DNA of 64,000 bases from Fibrobacter sp. UWP2 (GTDB lineage Bacteria > Fibrobacterota > Fibrobacteria > Fibrobacterales > Fibrobacteraceae), in NCBI RefSeq assembly GCF_900141705.1, contig NZ_FQYM01000008.1:1-64000 (forward strand), written 5' to 3'. Position 1 is the first letter of the stretch, and each line of letters begins with the position of its first letter. Positions 15,155 to 24,065 of this stretch are shown piece after piece. The notes beneath the pieces are model-generated. The model was not told the DNA's origin and did no database searches. It saw only the letters and a program-made list of their open reading frames with translations. A program made the translations under genes and the position numbers.

Positions 15155-16135
15155 ATGGATACTACATCGGGTACATACCGTCGTATTTTTGTGCTGGGCT
15201 CCGGCTTCAGCAAGTCTTTCTGCCCGCAGATGCCCACGCTCAAGGACTTGAACGAGCGTATTCCCTTCGGCATTCCGGACGAGTTCCCGCACCTGCGCGA
15301 ATACTGCACGCGCTTTTTGGAACTGTGCAATAGCCAGCCGGATTACCTGGACATCGAGCGGCTTTCGACGTCGATTCTTTCGGCGCAGATTTTCCCGGGG
15401 GTGCGAGAAAGCCTGTACCATTCCAGCCTGCGGTTTGAACTTTTGCGGTTTATCGCAAGCGAGATTCGGCACGACAAGGGCGTGGATGCGGACTGCGCGG
15501 CGGTGCTCCGCAAGTTCCTTTCGGGTTGCGAAAACTGCCCGGGCGAGGGCGTGCGCGATACGCTACTGCTATCGTTCAACTACGATACGCTTGTCGAAGA
15601 CGTGATTACTGCCGACCCGGAGATGAGTTCGCGCGTGGCGGTGGATTACGGCGTGCGCATTGACCCTGCGGACCGGAGTGCGGTTCGTGCCCCGCGGACG
15701 CTCACGGTCGACCTGATCAAGCTCCACGGTTCGCTCAACTGGTACCCGGTAAAGGGCGCGTCGGACCCGCTCGACCTCAAGAACGTGTGCCAGGTGGAAC
15801 CCTGCGACCGGAGTTTCCCCATCTACCGCGAAGACACGCCCATCTACATCCCGATGGCGCATGCGAAGGAATCCTTTTTGCGCGGGAGCCTCTTTAACCT
15901 GCTCTGGAGCAAGGCGGATTACTACCTGAAAAACGCTAAGGAAATCTATTTCCTGGGTTACGGTTTCCCGAAAACGGACATGAACAACCTGGAATTTTTG
16001 CTGCGGCATCGCGAACGCTTCAAGAAGGTGGTCGTTTTCGAGCCGGAAAATTCCCCTGTGCTGGAAAGGCTTCGCCGCCTGCTGGGCGATATGGTCGTGA
16101 GCCGCGACGCGAAGGAATACCTGGCGAATTTCTAG
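15155..16135 (+). CDS. SIR2-like domain protein
   Basis: A 326-aa protein with the hallmark elements of the SIR2_2 group: FVLGSGFS at residues 12-19 (nucleotide-binding glycine loop), LSFNYDTLVED near 140, and LHGSLNW near 190. Bacterial SIR2-like proteins often hydrolyse NAD+ and act in anti-phage defence (ThsA, DSR and similar), but stand-alone members exist whose role is unknown. It forms its own transcription unit. TACATT lies 6 bases before the ATG and there is no ribosome site, so its mRNA may be leaderless. Neighbouring genes give no further hint. Confidence 0.75.
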   Translation: MDTTSGTYRRIFVLGSGFSKSFCPQMPTLKDLNERIPFGIPDEFPHLREYCTRFLELCNSQPDYLDIERLSTSILSAQIFPGVRESLYHSSLRFELLRFIASEIRHDKGVDADCAAVLRKFLSGCENCPGEGVRDTLLLSFNYDTLVEDVITADPEMSSRVAVDYGVRIDPADRSAVRAPRTLTVDLIKLHGSLNWYPVKGASDPLDLKNVCQVEPCDRSFPIYREDTPIYIPMAHAKESFLRGSLFNLLWSKADYYLKNAKEIYFLGYGFPKTDMNNLEFLLRHRERFKKVVVFEPENSPVLERLRRLLGDMVVSRDAKEYLANF

Positions 16136-16171
16136 AAAAAAAACAATTTTTTGGGAATTTCTAAATTTGCG

Positions 16172-16200
16172 GTGACACTTTTGACCTCCCTAGGTGTTAC
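16172..16200 (+). promoter_or_regulatory. ECF-sigma-type promoter, copy 1 (sigma operon)
   Basis: GTGACA, 16 bp, GTGTTAC. The same motif with the same spacing is found at 19827 and 24066, so this is taken as the target of the sigma factor encoded directly downstream, i.e. autoregulation. Confidence 0.75.
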
Positions 16201-16206
16201 ACAGGC

Positions 16207-16710
16207 ATGGAAAGGATGAATCCCGCAGATAACATGACGTTTTCGAAACTGTACGAGGTGTATGCCCCGATGGTTTACCGCCGCGCCATGGCCTTGCTGA
16301 GGGATGAATCCGAGGCCGAAGACATGGTGCAGAACGTGTTTTTGCGCGTGTACGAACGCTGGGACAGCCTGGATGTATCGCAGCCGAGCAGCCTCTTGTG
16401 GAATACGGCTACAAGGCTCTGCCTCAACCGCATCCGCGACAAAAAACGCCGCGGGCTCGATATGGACACGAGCGAACTCCTGCTCTCGATTGCCTGCGCG
16501 GACGATGAACAGGATTCGTTCGCGGCCCGGAACATCCTCTCGAGAATTTTTTCGAAGGAACAGGAATCGACAAGGACTATTGCGGTGTTACACTATGTAG
16601 ACGGCATGACGCTCGAGGAAACCGCCCGCGAGGTGGGGCTCTCGGTGAGCGGCGTGCGCAAGCGCTTGCGGGGTCTGCAAGCCAAGGTAAAGGATCTGGA
16701 GGTAAAGTGA
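16207..16710 (+). CDS. ECF-type RNA polymerase sigma factor
   Basis: A 167-aa sigma factor with region 2 (about residues 14-60, including the RDESEAEDMVQNVFLRVY core helix) and region 4 (about 118-160, a TLEETAREVGLSVSGVRKRL helix-turn-helix). Length and layout are those of extracytoplasmic-function factors. The first ATG at 16207 begins only 6 bases after the -10 box, so either the message is leaderless or translation starts at the ATG at 16216 or 16234. The stop overlaps the anti-sigma gene. The predicted regulon is its own operon, the TonB receptor unit and the TonB-ExbB-ExbD operon. Confidence 0.85.
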   Translation: MERMNPADNMTFSKLYEVYAPMVYRRAMALLRDESEAEDMVQNVFLRVYERWDSLDVSQPSSLLWNTATRLCLNRIRDKKRRGLDMDTSELLLSIACADDEQDSFAARNILSRIFSKEQESTRTIAVLHYVDGMTLEETAREVGLSVSGVRKRLRGLQAKVKDLEVK

Positions 16711-17519
16711 TGATCCCCGATTGGAAACTGGAAAGATATTTGACGGGCGACTTGCCCGCTGCCGAGATGCGCGAGATTCGCGAACTCGAAAAGACGGACG
16801 CGATTTTCGCGAACCGCGTGAAGATGATGCGCGAGGACAACGCGGCGATTCTCCGCAAGATGCCCTTCGAGAGGCTCTCGGAAAAGCTCGAAGCGATGTC
16901 GGCGCGTCGCGGTGCTGGCGCAGGTTTTAACGGCGCTGGCAACATCGTGAATTTCAAGCTCGTGAAGTTCGCTGCCGCCGCGGCCCTTGTGCTTGCCGTG
17001 GTGTCGGTGGCGCTCTTTAGCCAGCGCGAAGTCATGGCCCCGGCGCAGTCAGGCGCACAGGTGATGGATGTCGCGATGGTCGACGCTTCGGAAATTCCGG
17101 GCGATGCCGGCGATACGCGCATCAAGGGCATGGACGCCCGCATGGAAGTGTGGAAAAAGACGGCCGACAGTGCCGTGCAGATGTCGAACCTGGACGAAGC
17201 CCGCGAAGGCGACGAAATCCAGCTCCGCTATTCCGTTCCCGAAAAAAGTTTTGGCCTATTGTTCAGCATGGACGGGAATGGCGCCCTCACGATGCATATG
17301 GGCAGCGAAAACCACGCTGTTGAGCTTGCTCCAGGCGAGATGACGACCTTGCCGTTCGCCTACAAGCTCGATAACGCGCCCAAGTTCGAAAAGTTCTTCT
17401 TGTTGACCTCGCGGAACATGTTCTCCATCAATGCGTCCGATATAGACGCTTCGCTCAAGCAGGAGGGCGTCCGTGTGGTAAGTTTTACGCTGCGTAAAGT
17501 GGGGGGAGTGTCGAAATGA
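16710..17519 (+). CDS. membrane-bound anti-sigma factor-like protein
   Basis: A 269-aa protein directly overlapping the sigma gene (TGATG). The N-terminal 60 residues form a short helical cytoplasmic domain (RYLTGDLPAAEMREI...) in the position of an anti-sigma domain, without the His-Cys zinc motif of ZAS proteins. One membrane segment lies near 88-106. The C-terminal 120 residues outside the membrane resemble the DUF4384 sensor-like domain (EGDEIQLRY, LPFAYKLD). It would hold the sigma factor until an envelope signal arrives. GGAGG supports the start at 16710, not the overlapping GTG at 16707. Confidence 0.7.
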   Translation: MIPDWKLERYLTGDLPAAEMREIRELEKTDAIFANRVKMMREDNAAILRKMPFERLSEKLEAMSARRGAGAGFNGAGNIVNFKLVKFAAAAALVLAVVSVALFSQREVMAPAQSGAQVMDVAMVDASEIPGDAGDTRIKGMDARMEVWKKTADSAVQMSNLDEAREGDEIQLRYSVPEKSFGLLFSMDGNGALTMHMGSENHAVELAPGEMTTLPFAYKLDNAPKFEKFFLLTSRNMFSINASDIDASLKQEGVRVVSFTLRKVGGVSK

Positions 17520-19819
17520 GGAATATTATCGAAAAATTGGATACGTCCATAGTGCTTCAGGTTTTTTCCTTGGTGATTTTGCTGGTACTCGCGGCAACAT
17601 CGGGGTCGCAGGCCGCGACAGGCTCGGCAGAAACCCAGATTAACCGCTATGTGCTCGCGGTGAGCGCAAATAACGGCGGCAAGGGCCGCCCCATGCTCCG
17701 CTATGCCGAAAGCGATGCCAAGTCCTTCGTGAACGTGCTCAAGGAAATGGGCGGCGTGCAACCGCAGAATATAGTGTTCGTGAAGGGCCCGAGTGTAGAA
17801 AAGCTCCGCCACGAGATGGACGCCCTCGACAAGAAGATTGCCCAGGGCAAGTCTACTGGCGGCCGCAACGAGGTGCTGGTGTACTACAGCGGCCACGCCG
17901 ACGACAAGGGCCTGCGCCTTGGCGAAGAAGTTTACAACTGGAAGGAATTCCGCAAGAGGATTGACGCTCTCAATGGCGACGTGAAGATTGCGGTGATCGA
18001 CGCCTGCGGTTCGGGCGCGATTACGCGCCTCAAGGGCGGTGTGGCCGTGCCCGCGTTCATGGTGGACAAGAGCAGCGACATGAAGGGCTATGCCTTTATC
18101 ACGAGTAGCACGCAAGATGAATCTAGCCAGGAGAGCGACAAGCTGAAGGGTTCCTTCTTTACGCATTCGCTGGTGAGCGGCCTCCGCGGTGCGGGCGATG
18201 CGAGCGGTGACGGCAGGGTGACTCTTTCCGAAGCCTACCAGTTCGCGTTCAACGAGACTTTGCAGAAGACGGAGACCACTTTGGGCGGCGCCCAGCATCC
18301 GAGCCGCGACATGAACCTTGCCGGTACGGGCGACGTGGTGATGACGGATTTGCGCAGCACGAGCGCCGGCCTCGATTTGGACGAGGACGTGGACGGGCGC
18401 TTGTTCATCCGCGACGAGAAGGGAGAACTCGTTGCCGAACTCTACAAGAAGGGAGGCCGCGCGATGAGCCTCGGGTTCCCTGCCGGCAAGTACAGCGTAC
18501 GCATGGAACGCCCCGCCGAGTACAAGGAAGCGACCGTGACTCTGCAGGACAACTACCGTGCCCGCCTTTCGCAAAAGCAGTTCGCCGCAGTGTCCGCCGA
18601 AAAGACGACGCTCCGCGGCGGTACCGAATTCAAGCCCGCAAGGACATGTGCCGCTGGCGATACGAACCAGTGCTCTCTCGATTCGCTCGACCGCAACGGG
18701 ACTTCGCGCACCACGTTCAACCTCTACGACCACGACAAGGAACCGCGCAAGGGCGTGCAGCTAGGCCTTTTTGCCACGCGTGCCGACGATTACCTGATCG
18801 GCTCCCAAGTGAGCTTCTTGGTGAACAGCGCGAACAAGGACATGCGCGGCCTGCAGGTGACTGGCCTCATAAACCTCGGCGAAAACGTGGATGGCGCCCA
18901 GATTTCGGGAACCGTCAACTATGCCGAAAGCTTCCAGGGCCTGCAATTCGGTTTTGTCAACTGGGTCAACGACAAGTCCGACGGTGTCCAGATCGGCTAT
19001 GTCAATGCCGGTTTCGATACGGTGGGCCCGGTGCAGGTGGGCTTTGTCGATTTCGCCAAGCAGACTGACGTGCAGATAGGCTTTGTAGACGTGGCTGGCG
19101 CGTCCGACGTGCAGGTTGGCTTTGTTGATGTTGCTCCCAAGTCAGATGTACAGGTGGGCTTCGTGGATGTCGCGGGCAGGTCCGATGTGCAGGTGGGCTT
19201 CGTGAACGCCTCTTACAAGGAAGGCGGCACGCAGGTCGGTTACGTGAATACGGCGACGGTATCGAAGGGCCGACAGGTAGGCTTCGTGAACGTCTGTCTT
19301 GAATGCGAGAAGACTCCGGTTGGCTTCGTGAGCATCGTGGGTAACGGCGTATGGTCCGGCTCTGCCTACGTTAACGAGATGGGCGCCCTCGGACTTTCGC
19401 TCCACTTGGGAACGGCATACTTCTATACGGCTTTCGAAGGGGCTCGCCAGTTTGAAAAGGGAACGAACTTTGAACACTTCAGCGACACCTGGGAAAGCGG
19501 GTTCGGCGTTGGAACGCAGTTCGGCACGTATGGCAGCCACTTCGAGCTCGAATACATGCACTTCAATGTTTTCGACAGGTTCCGCATGAACGATGTCGAC
19601 GCAGGGTATCATCATCGCCTGCGCCTCGGATACGTGTACAGCCTGCTTCCGGGAATCGGTCTCGGCGTCGGCGGAACCGTGAACGTGGCGACCCAGGGCT
19701 ACCAGGACGACGTAATCCTCAAGCCGCTCGGCAACTACCACGACGACGCGGGAAGCAAGAACCACAAGGGCCGCGTGTGGCCCGGATTCTACTCGGGAAT
19801 CACCGTGGGAAAATTTTAA
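17516..19819 (+). CDS. exported caspase-like protein with surface-repeat domain
   Basis: A 767-aa protein. After a hydrophobic export signal (about 12-33), residues about 43-280 form a peptidase C14 (metacaspase/caspase-like) domain with the catalytic dyad in YYSGH (His127) and DACGSG (Cys164). A variable linker follows, then about 410-605 hold many copies of a VQVGFVDVA-type repeat, as in LA_2272-like surface-repeat proteins, and the last 150 residues look like a beta-rich outer-membrane part. It overlaps the anti-sigma gene by 4 bp, so it belongs to the sigma operon. A caspase outside the cytoplasm under a sigma/anti-sigma pair may cleave the anti-sigma factor or surface proteins; that is inference. 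Confidence 0.8.
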   Translation: MRNIIEKLDTSIVLQVFSLVILLVLAATSGSQAATGSAETQINRYVLAVSANNGGKGRPMLRYAESDAKSFVNVLKEMGGVQPQNIVFVKGPSVEKLRHEMDALDKKIAQGKSTGGRNEVLVYYSGHADDKGLRLGEEVYNWKEFRKRIDALNGDVKIAVIDACGSGAITRLKGGVAVPAFMVDKSSDMKGYAFITSSTQDESSQESDKLKGSFFTHSLVSGLRGAGDASGDGRVTLSEAYQFAFNETLQKTETTLGGAQHPSRDMNLAGTGDVVMTDLRSTSAGLDLDEDVDGRLFIRDEKGELVAELYKKGGRAMSLGFPAGKYSVRMERPAEYKEATVTLQDNYRARLSQKQFAAVSAEKTTLRGGTEFKPARTCAAGDTNQCSLDSLDRNGTSRTTFNLYDHDKEPRKGVQLGLFATRADDYLIGSQVSFLVNSANKDMRGLQVTGLINLGENVDGAQISGTVNYAESFQGLQFGFVNWVNDKSDGVQIGYVNAGFDTVGPVQVGFVDFAKQTDVQIGFVDVAGASDVQVGFVDVAPKSDVQVGFVDVAGRSDVQVGFVNASYKEGGTQVGYVNTATVSKGRQVGFVNVCLECEKTPVGFVSIVGNGVWSGSAYVNEMGALGLSLHLGTAYFYTAFEGARQFEKGTNFEHFSDTWESGFGVGTQFGTYGSHFELEYMHFNVFDRFRMNDVDAGYHHRLRLGYVYSLLPGIGLGVGGTVNVATQGYQDDVILKPLGNYHDDAGSKNHKGRVWPGFYSGITVGKF

Positions 19820-19826
19820 AAAACAA

Positions 19827-19855
19827 GTGACACTTTTTGCTCCTTTGAGTGTTAC
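19827..19855 (+). promoter_or_regulatory. ECF-sigma-type promoter, copy 2 (TonB receptor unit)
   Basis: GTGACA, 16 bp, GTGTTAC, identical in both boxes to copy 1. Confidence 0.75.
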
Positions 19856-19859
19856 AATG

Positions 19860-19881
19860 GCAAATAGGGATTCCTATTTGC
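19860..19881 (+). terminator. hairpin in the receptor leader, terminator-like
   Basis: A 9-bp perfect inverted repeat (GCAAATAGG, loop GATT, CCTATTTGC) followed by TATTTTT. It lies 5 bases after the -10 of ECF promoter copy 2 and so near the 5' end of the receptor mRNA; it may also end read-through from the caspase gene. Confidence 0.45.
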
Positions 19882-19906
19882 TATTTTTGATTGGAACGCG
19901 GGAATT

Positions 19907-22441
19907 TTGTTGAAGATTTATACTAGCATTATCGTTTTGTTTGCGGCCGTGGCCGCCCTGGCGCAAGAACCGGCGGCGGAAACGGTCGGTGATTCCGCGC
20001 AGGTTGCGGGAATCGTCTTCAACGGCGTGGTGCAAGATTCCTCGTTTGCTCCGGGCGAAAAGCTGAACGTGGAAATCCTCGAATCGGGCGAGGCGTTGCA
20101 GACAACTGTCGGTACGCCCTTCAGTGTAGTGCTCCCGGAAGATACGCTCTGGAACGTGTGCGTCACCAATTCCGATACCGCGGGCGCCGAGAAGGAAAAA
20201 TGCTACGAGCTTGTCTACACCGGGAGCGAACGCAGCTTTTCGCAGGCGCTCGGAGAGGCCTTTGCGGAACCGGATAGTACGCATGCCGCAGCCGGTGATT
20301 CTGCGGGCGCAATCCCAGGCGATTCGTCAGGTGTCATCCTGAGCGGAGCGCAAGCGGAGTCGAAGGATCTAGACCCGAATTCCGCCGCTCCCGCCGATAC
20401 TGCACAGCCTAATGACGTCAACGTCGACGACTTGCTCGCCGCGGGCGACAACACCAAGGTGACCGAACTCAAGAAAGTCGTGGTACAGCTGCGCAAGCGC
20501 CCCAAGCGCAAGCCCGGCGAATCCGTCGTTACCGCCAAGTCCATCAAGCGTATGCCCGGTCTCGCCGAAGCCGACGTAATCAAGAGCGTGCAGGCGCTCC
20601 CGGGCGTGGTCGCGAGTTCCGATTTCAGCTCCAAGATTTACGTGCGCGGTGGCGCCGCCGACCAGAACCTCTTCTTGTTCGACAACGCGGTCGTGTATTC
20701 CCCGGTGCATTTCTTCGGGCTGTTCAGCACGTTCCTCGTGGAAGGCATCGACGACGTGCAGTTCTACAAGAGCGGGTTCCCGGCACAGTACGGCAACCGC
20801 CTGAGTTCGGTGCTCAAGATGGAAGGCCGCGCGGGCGGCCAGGATACCGTGAACGAATGGTTCAGCAAGTCCAGCATCAAGGTGAGCACGTTCGCGGCCC
20901 AGCTCCATACCGAAGGCCATCAGGGCCCTGCCCGCTGGGTGTTCGCCGGTCGCACCACCTACATCGGCTATATGCTCGACCTGATGAACGCGGTGGGCCT
21001 CCTGGACCTGGATTTGGATTACGAGTTTACGGATTTGCAGGGCACGTTCATGTACAACGTCACGGACGATACCCGCCTCAAGTTCAGCTTCTATATAGGC
21101 AAGGACCGCCTTAGCTTTGACCCGCTCTATATGGACTGGGGGAATGTCGCCATCCCGATAAACCTGACGCACCGCATCAACGGCAACTGGGACTACAATG
21201 TGACCCTCGCGTACAGCGAGTTCTACCAGACCATGAAAATCAGCGACCTCATGTCTATCGAGATGTTCCTCTATACGTTCTCCGCCAAGCAGTGGCTGAA
21301 CTACCGCGGCATCGCGAACCATACGCTCACCTTCGGCTACGAACTGGAATACGACTACGAACGCTACCAGGAAAAGATGGCGACCGTATCCGTGGCCGAC
21401 ATTCAGAAGCCCCTCCATCACGTAGGCTTTTTGCAGGATGCCTGGAAAATTACGCCGGATTACCTGCTGCAATATGGCATGCGCTTCAACTACCACGAGG
21501 CTTCGGAACATTTTGGCGTGGAACCGCGCGCATCCCTCACCGTCAACCTTGACGATTCCAAGACGCTCGAATTCTATGGCGGCTACTACCTGCAGTACCT
21601 GAACGCGCTCGTGTACACCGACCAGGAAACGCTCAACGATTTCTATTACCCCGCGACCAAGACGACGAGCGGGCGGCAAATCAAGCCGGCATCTTCGTGG
21701 CTCTTTGCGACGGAGTTCAGCCAGCGCGGAATATTGGACGATTACGACGCCACCGTGGGGCTGTATTACAAAACACAGAACAACCTGAACACGTTCGTGA
21801 CGCAGCTCGATACCAGCGAAGATTCCAAGTCCAGTAAGCTCGTGCTGGCGGACCAGTTCGGCACGGCGGAAGCGTATTCCTTTGGTTACGAACTTTCGCT
21901 GCGCAAGGAAAAGGGCTGGTGGTTCGGCGGTATCAACTGGAGCCAGAGCATAAGCGTGATGAAGACCAACGACGGCACAAAGCCCTATTACCCGAGTTGG
22001 CACCAGCCATACGCGCTCAAGATGGATTTGGGACTCAACTGGCGCGGCCCGGAAGAATCCATGTCGGTTCACCCGACGCAAAAAGACATGTACCTGCGTT
22101 CCTCGGTTGTCCTCAAGTATTCGGCGGGCATGCCCATCAGCGAATACAAGGGCTACTACCTCTCCGAGCATATCGGTCACCAGGAGTATTCCGACGAGGT
22201 GGTCGTGATTCCGGGTAGCCGCAACGCGGCCCGCCAAACGGATTACTTCAGGGTAGACGTGAAGGCTATCGATGTCGGCCGCGAAGGCAAGTGGAATTTC
22301 AGCTGGACCATCATCAACCTGACCGATCACGAGAACATGTTCTTTACCTTCTACGATACGCGCAAGAACCCTCCCGAGAAGACTTCCATTTCGCAGTTCC
22401 CCTTTTTACCGATTATGCTGAGCTATGAATACTATTTCTAG
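19907..22441 (+). CDS. TonB-dependent receptor-like outer-membrane protein
   Basis: An 844-aa protein starting with TTG (TTGTTGAAG) after a weak GGGA. It has a signal peptide (about 1-19), a beta-sandwich-like N-terminal domain, a linker, a plug domain at about 215-310 (KSVQALPGVV, IYVRGGAADQNLFLFDNA) and a long beta-barrel ending in an aromatic residue (YEYYF), as expected for outer-membrane insertion. The linker around residues 142-155 is encoded by dispersed repeat R copy 2. The substrate is unknown. It is preceded by an ECF promoter and overlaps the following lipoprotein gene by 17 bp. Confidence 0.8.
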   Translation: MLKIYTSIIVLFAAVAALAQEPAAETVGDSAQVAGIVFNGVVQDSSFAPGEKLNVEILESGEALQTTVGTPFSVVLPEDTLWNVCVTNSDTAGAEKEKCYELVYTGSERSFSQALGEAFAEPDSTHAAAGDSAGAIPGDSSGVILSGAQAESKDLDPNSAAPADTAQPNDVNVDDLLAAGDNTKVTELKKVVVQLRKRPKRKPGESVVTAKSIKRMPGLAEADVIKSVQALPGVVASSDFSSKIYVRGGAADQNLFLFDNAVVYSPVHFFGLFSTFLVEGIDDVQFYKSGFPAQYGNRLSSVLKMEGRAGGQDTVNEWFSKSSIKVSTFAAQLHTEGHQGPARWVFAGRTTYIGYMLDLMNAVGLLDLDLDYEFTDLQGTFMYNVTDDTRLKFSFYIGKDRLSFDPLYMDWGNVAIPINLTHRINGNWDYNVTLAYSEFYQTMKISDLMSIEMFLYTFSAKQWLNYRGIANHTLTFGYELEYDYERYQEKMATVSVADIQKPLHHVGFLQDAWKITPDYLLQYGMRFNYHEASEHFGVEPRASLTVNLDDSKTLEFYGGYYLQYLNALVYTDQETLNDFYYPATKTTSGRQIKPASSWLFATEFSQRGILDDYDATVGLYYKTQNNLNTFVTQLDTSEDSKSSKLVLADQFGTAEAYSFGYELSLRKEKGWWFGGINWSQSISVMKTNDGTKPYYPSWHQPYALKMDLGLNWRGPEESMSVHPTQKDMYLRSSVVLKYSAGMPISEYKGYYLSEHIGHQEYSDEVVVIPGSRNAARQTDYFRVDVKAIDVGREGKWNFSWTIINLTDHENMFFTFYDTRKNPPEKTSISQFPFLPIMLSYEYYF
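20331..20372 (+). repeat. dispersed hairpin repeat R, copy 2, inside a coding region
   Basis: A GTGTCATCCTGAGCG...GTCGAAGGATCTAG repeat, 42 bp, in frame within the receptor linker, encoding about residues 142-155. ATCCT and AGGAT form its arms. Confidence 0.75.
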
Positions 22442-24056
22442 AGTGATTAGTGGTTGGTGGTTAGTGGTTGGGTTGCTGCTGACTGCGTGCGGCGATTTCC
22501 ATGGGCCGTGGGAATACTATCCCGAGGAACGCGAAATCTATACTGGCATCTTCACGTACGGATACATCCTCTCCGATGGCGGTTCCGACATCTGCTTTTC
22601 CAAGATTTACGAACTCGACGAAGCGGCGTCGCGGAATTTCGCATTCTACGACAGCGCCCGCGTTACGGTGCAGGGCCCGTTCGACATCGACGGAAAAGAA
22701 ACCGATACCGCGCTGGTGCTTTCGCCCAGGGCGGACAATCCGAACTGCTTCTACAGTGAATTGGACGGCATTACGGGCAGGTCGTACAAGATGGACGCCT
22801 ATTTTGAGTGGGACAGCGCGGGCCATGCGGCCAAATCGCGCTTTACGGCCAGGGCCGAAATCCCAAACGCCATTTCGATTCCCGGGATGAATGTCCCGCT
22901 GCCGGATGGCAGCTACGAATGGAGGGAGTATAACGATTCTACGGAGTTCCACGTCGAGTTCCTGGAATTCCCGATGGACATGGAGTTTGTCAAGTGCGAC
23001 GTGGATTATGACAGGACTGTGAAGGGAGTCATCTCGGTGATGCGTTACGGCATCTCGAATGCGGAATCGCAGAAGACGACCATCAACGACATGCTTGAGG
23101 GTTTGACGGACAAGGACTCGACTGGTTACAGCGGGATTGCCATGCACGACCCGCTCGAAAGGAGCGAGAATCTCGGGTACACCATAAGCAGCTGGGTCGC
23201 CGATTTTAATGCGCTCGATACGCTTTACCTAATGAACATGATGATGCCGCTCGGCAAAATCTATGTGGATTTCTATGCGACCGACGCCGCCTACATTGAT
23301 TACGAGATGAAGGTGACGAATTCGTTCAGCGATTCGCGTATCATTCCCGAATCGAATATCGAAAACGGCCTGGGCGTATTCAGCGGCATGGCGAAGACGA
23401 CTATCAGCCTATATGTCGATGGCAACGGCGTGGACATGGAACATATCGCCTTCCGCAACTGCGACGAGACGGAAGGGGATTTTTCGGACAGCTGGGATTC
23501 CCGCGGGTGCAGGCTCTACCAGGATGTCGCTTGTTCCGGGATGCCCTCCGACAGCATGGAAAAGCTGGGCCTGCTGGAGGCGAATGCGCATGCCTACCTG
23601 TATTACAGGGAGTCGGAATACATGAAGGACAATGCCACCTGCTATGCATCGCACGTGAAGGCGGCGATGATGCTTGATACCGCCAAGTGGACTGTATTCT
23701 TGCCCGAGGGCATCAGCTCGGAAGATAAGAACAATGCTTACGCCGATGGCCTAAAGCGCTATTGCGTGGCCACCAATTTCGAAAGCAACGGTATCGCGGA
23801 TTGCGGTAATCTCAAAAAGCAGTGCCTGGAAACACCCGAGAAGAACGACTGCAAGGAATACCTGTGGAAATGGTGCGCCGACCGCGACTGGAATATGGCT
23901 GACCATCCCCAGTGCGAATCGGCCCTGGTGAGCCGCTATTACCTGGAAGAGCAGAAATCAAACATCCTGGAGCGCGAAGTCAAGGAAATTTGCAATTCAA
24001 AGAATCCTCAAAGGCCCGAAATATGCGGGAAGTTACCTCAAAAGGAAAAGAATTGA
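22425..24056 (+). CDS. receptor-associated lipoprotein (DUF4249-like)
   Basis: A 543-aa lipoprotein with a hydrophobic signal and lipobox LTAC (Cys22). The beta-rich first half and its position directly after a TonB-dependent receptor match DUF4249 proteins of Bacteroidetes, surface lipoproteins paired with receptors, although I cannot confirm the family. The second half is cysteine-rich. The signal peptide is encoded by a repeat-like stretch (22442-22472, see findings), which is unusual. The ATG overlaps the receptor gene by 17 bp, so expression is coupled. It likely helps bind the receptor's ligand. Confidence 0.65.
   Translation: MNTISRVISGWWLVVGLLLTACGDFHGPWEYYPEEREIYTGIFTYGYILSDGGSDICFSKIYELDEAASRNFAFYDSARVTVQGPFDIDGKETDTALVLSPRADNPNCFYSELDGITGRSYKMDAYFEWDSAGHAAKSRFTARAEIPNAISIPGMNVPLPDGSYEWREYNDSTEFHVEFLEFPMDMEFVKCDVDYDRTVKGVISVMRYGISNAESQKTTINDMLEGLTDKDSTGYSGIAMHDPLERSENLGYTISSWVADFNALDTLYLMNMMMPLGKIYVDFYATDAAYIDYEMKVTNSFSDSRIIPESNIENGLGVFSGMAKTTISLYVDGNGVDMEHIAFRNCDETEGDFSDSWDSRGCRLYQDVACSGMPSDSMEKLGLLEANAHAYLYYRESEYMKDNATCYASHVKAAMMLDTAKWTVFLPEGISSEDKNNAYADGLKRYCVATNFESNGIADCGNLKKQCLETPEKNDCKEYLWKWCADRDWNMADHPQCESALVSRYYLEEQKSNILEREVKEICNSKNPQRPEICGKLPQKEKN
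22442..22472 (+). repeat. TGATTAGTGGTT-type repeat S, copy 1
   Basis: AGTGATTAGTGGTTGGTGG-like sequence that matches 51035-51065. Here it encodes the hydrophobic core of the lipoprotein signal peptide (VISGWWLVVG). Confidence 0.55.
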
Positions 24057-24065
24057 TAAAATCGG

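Noticed and set aside
17360-18733. Long minus-strand ORF (457 aa) opposite the caspase gene
   Set aside because: Antisense shadow of a GC-rich coding region; no ribosome site, arginine/histidine-rich composition, and the plus-strand product has clear domains.
18960-19260. Regular short DNA repeats that look like a CRISPR array
   Set aside because: They are in frame, vary at third bases and encode VQVGFVDV-type protein repeats in the caspase-like gene.
20369-22330. 653-aa minus-strand ORF opposite the TonB receptor
   Set aside because: Shadow of the receptor gene; the plus strand shows plug and barrel features.
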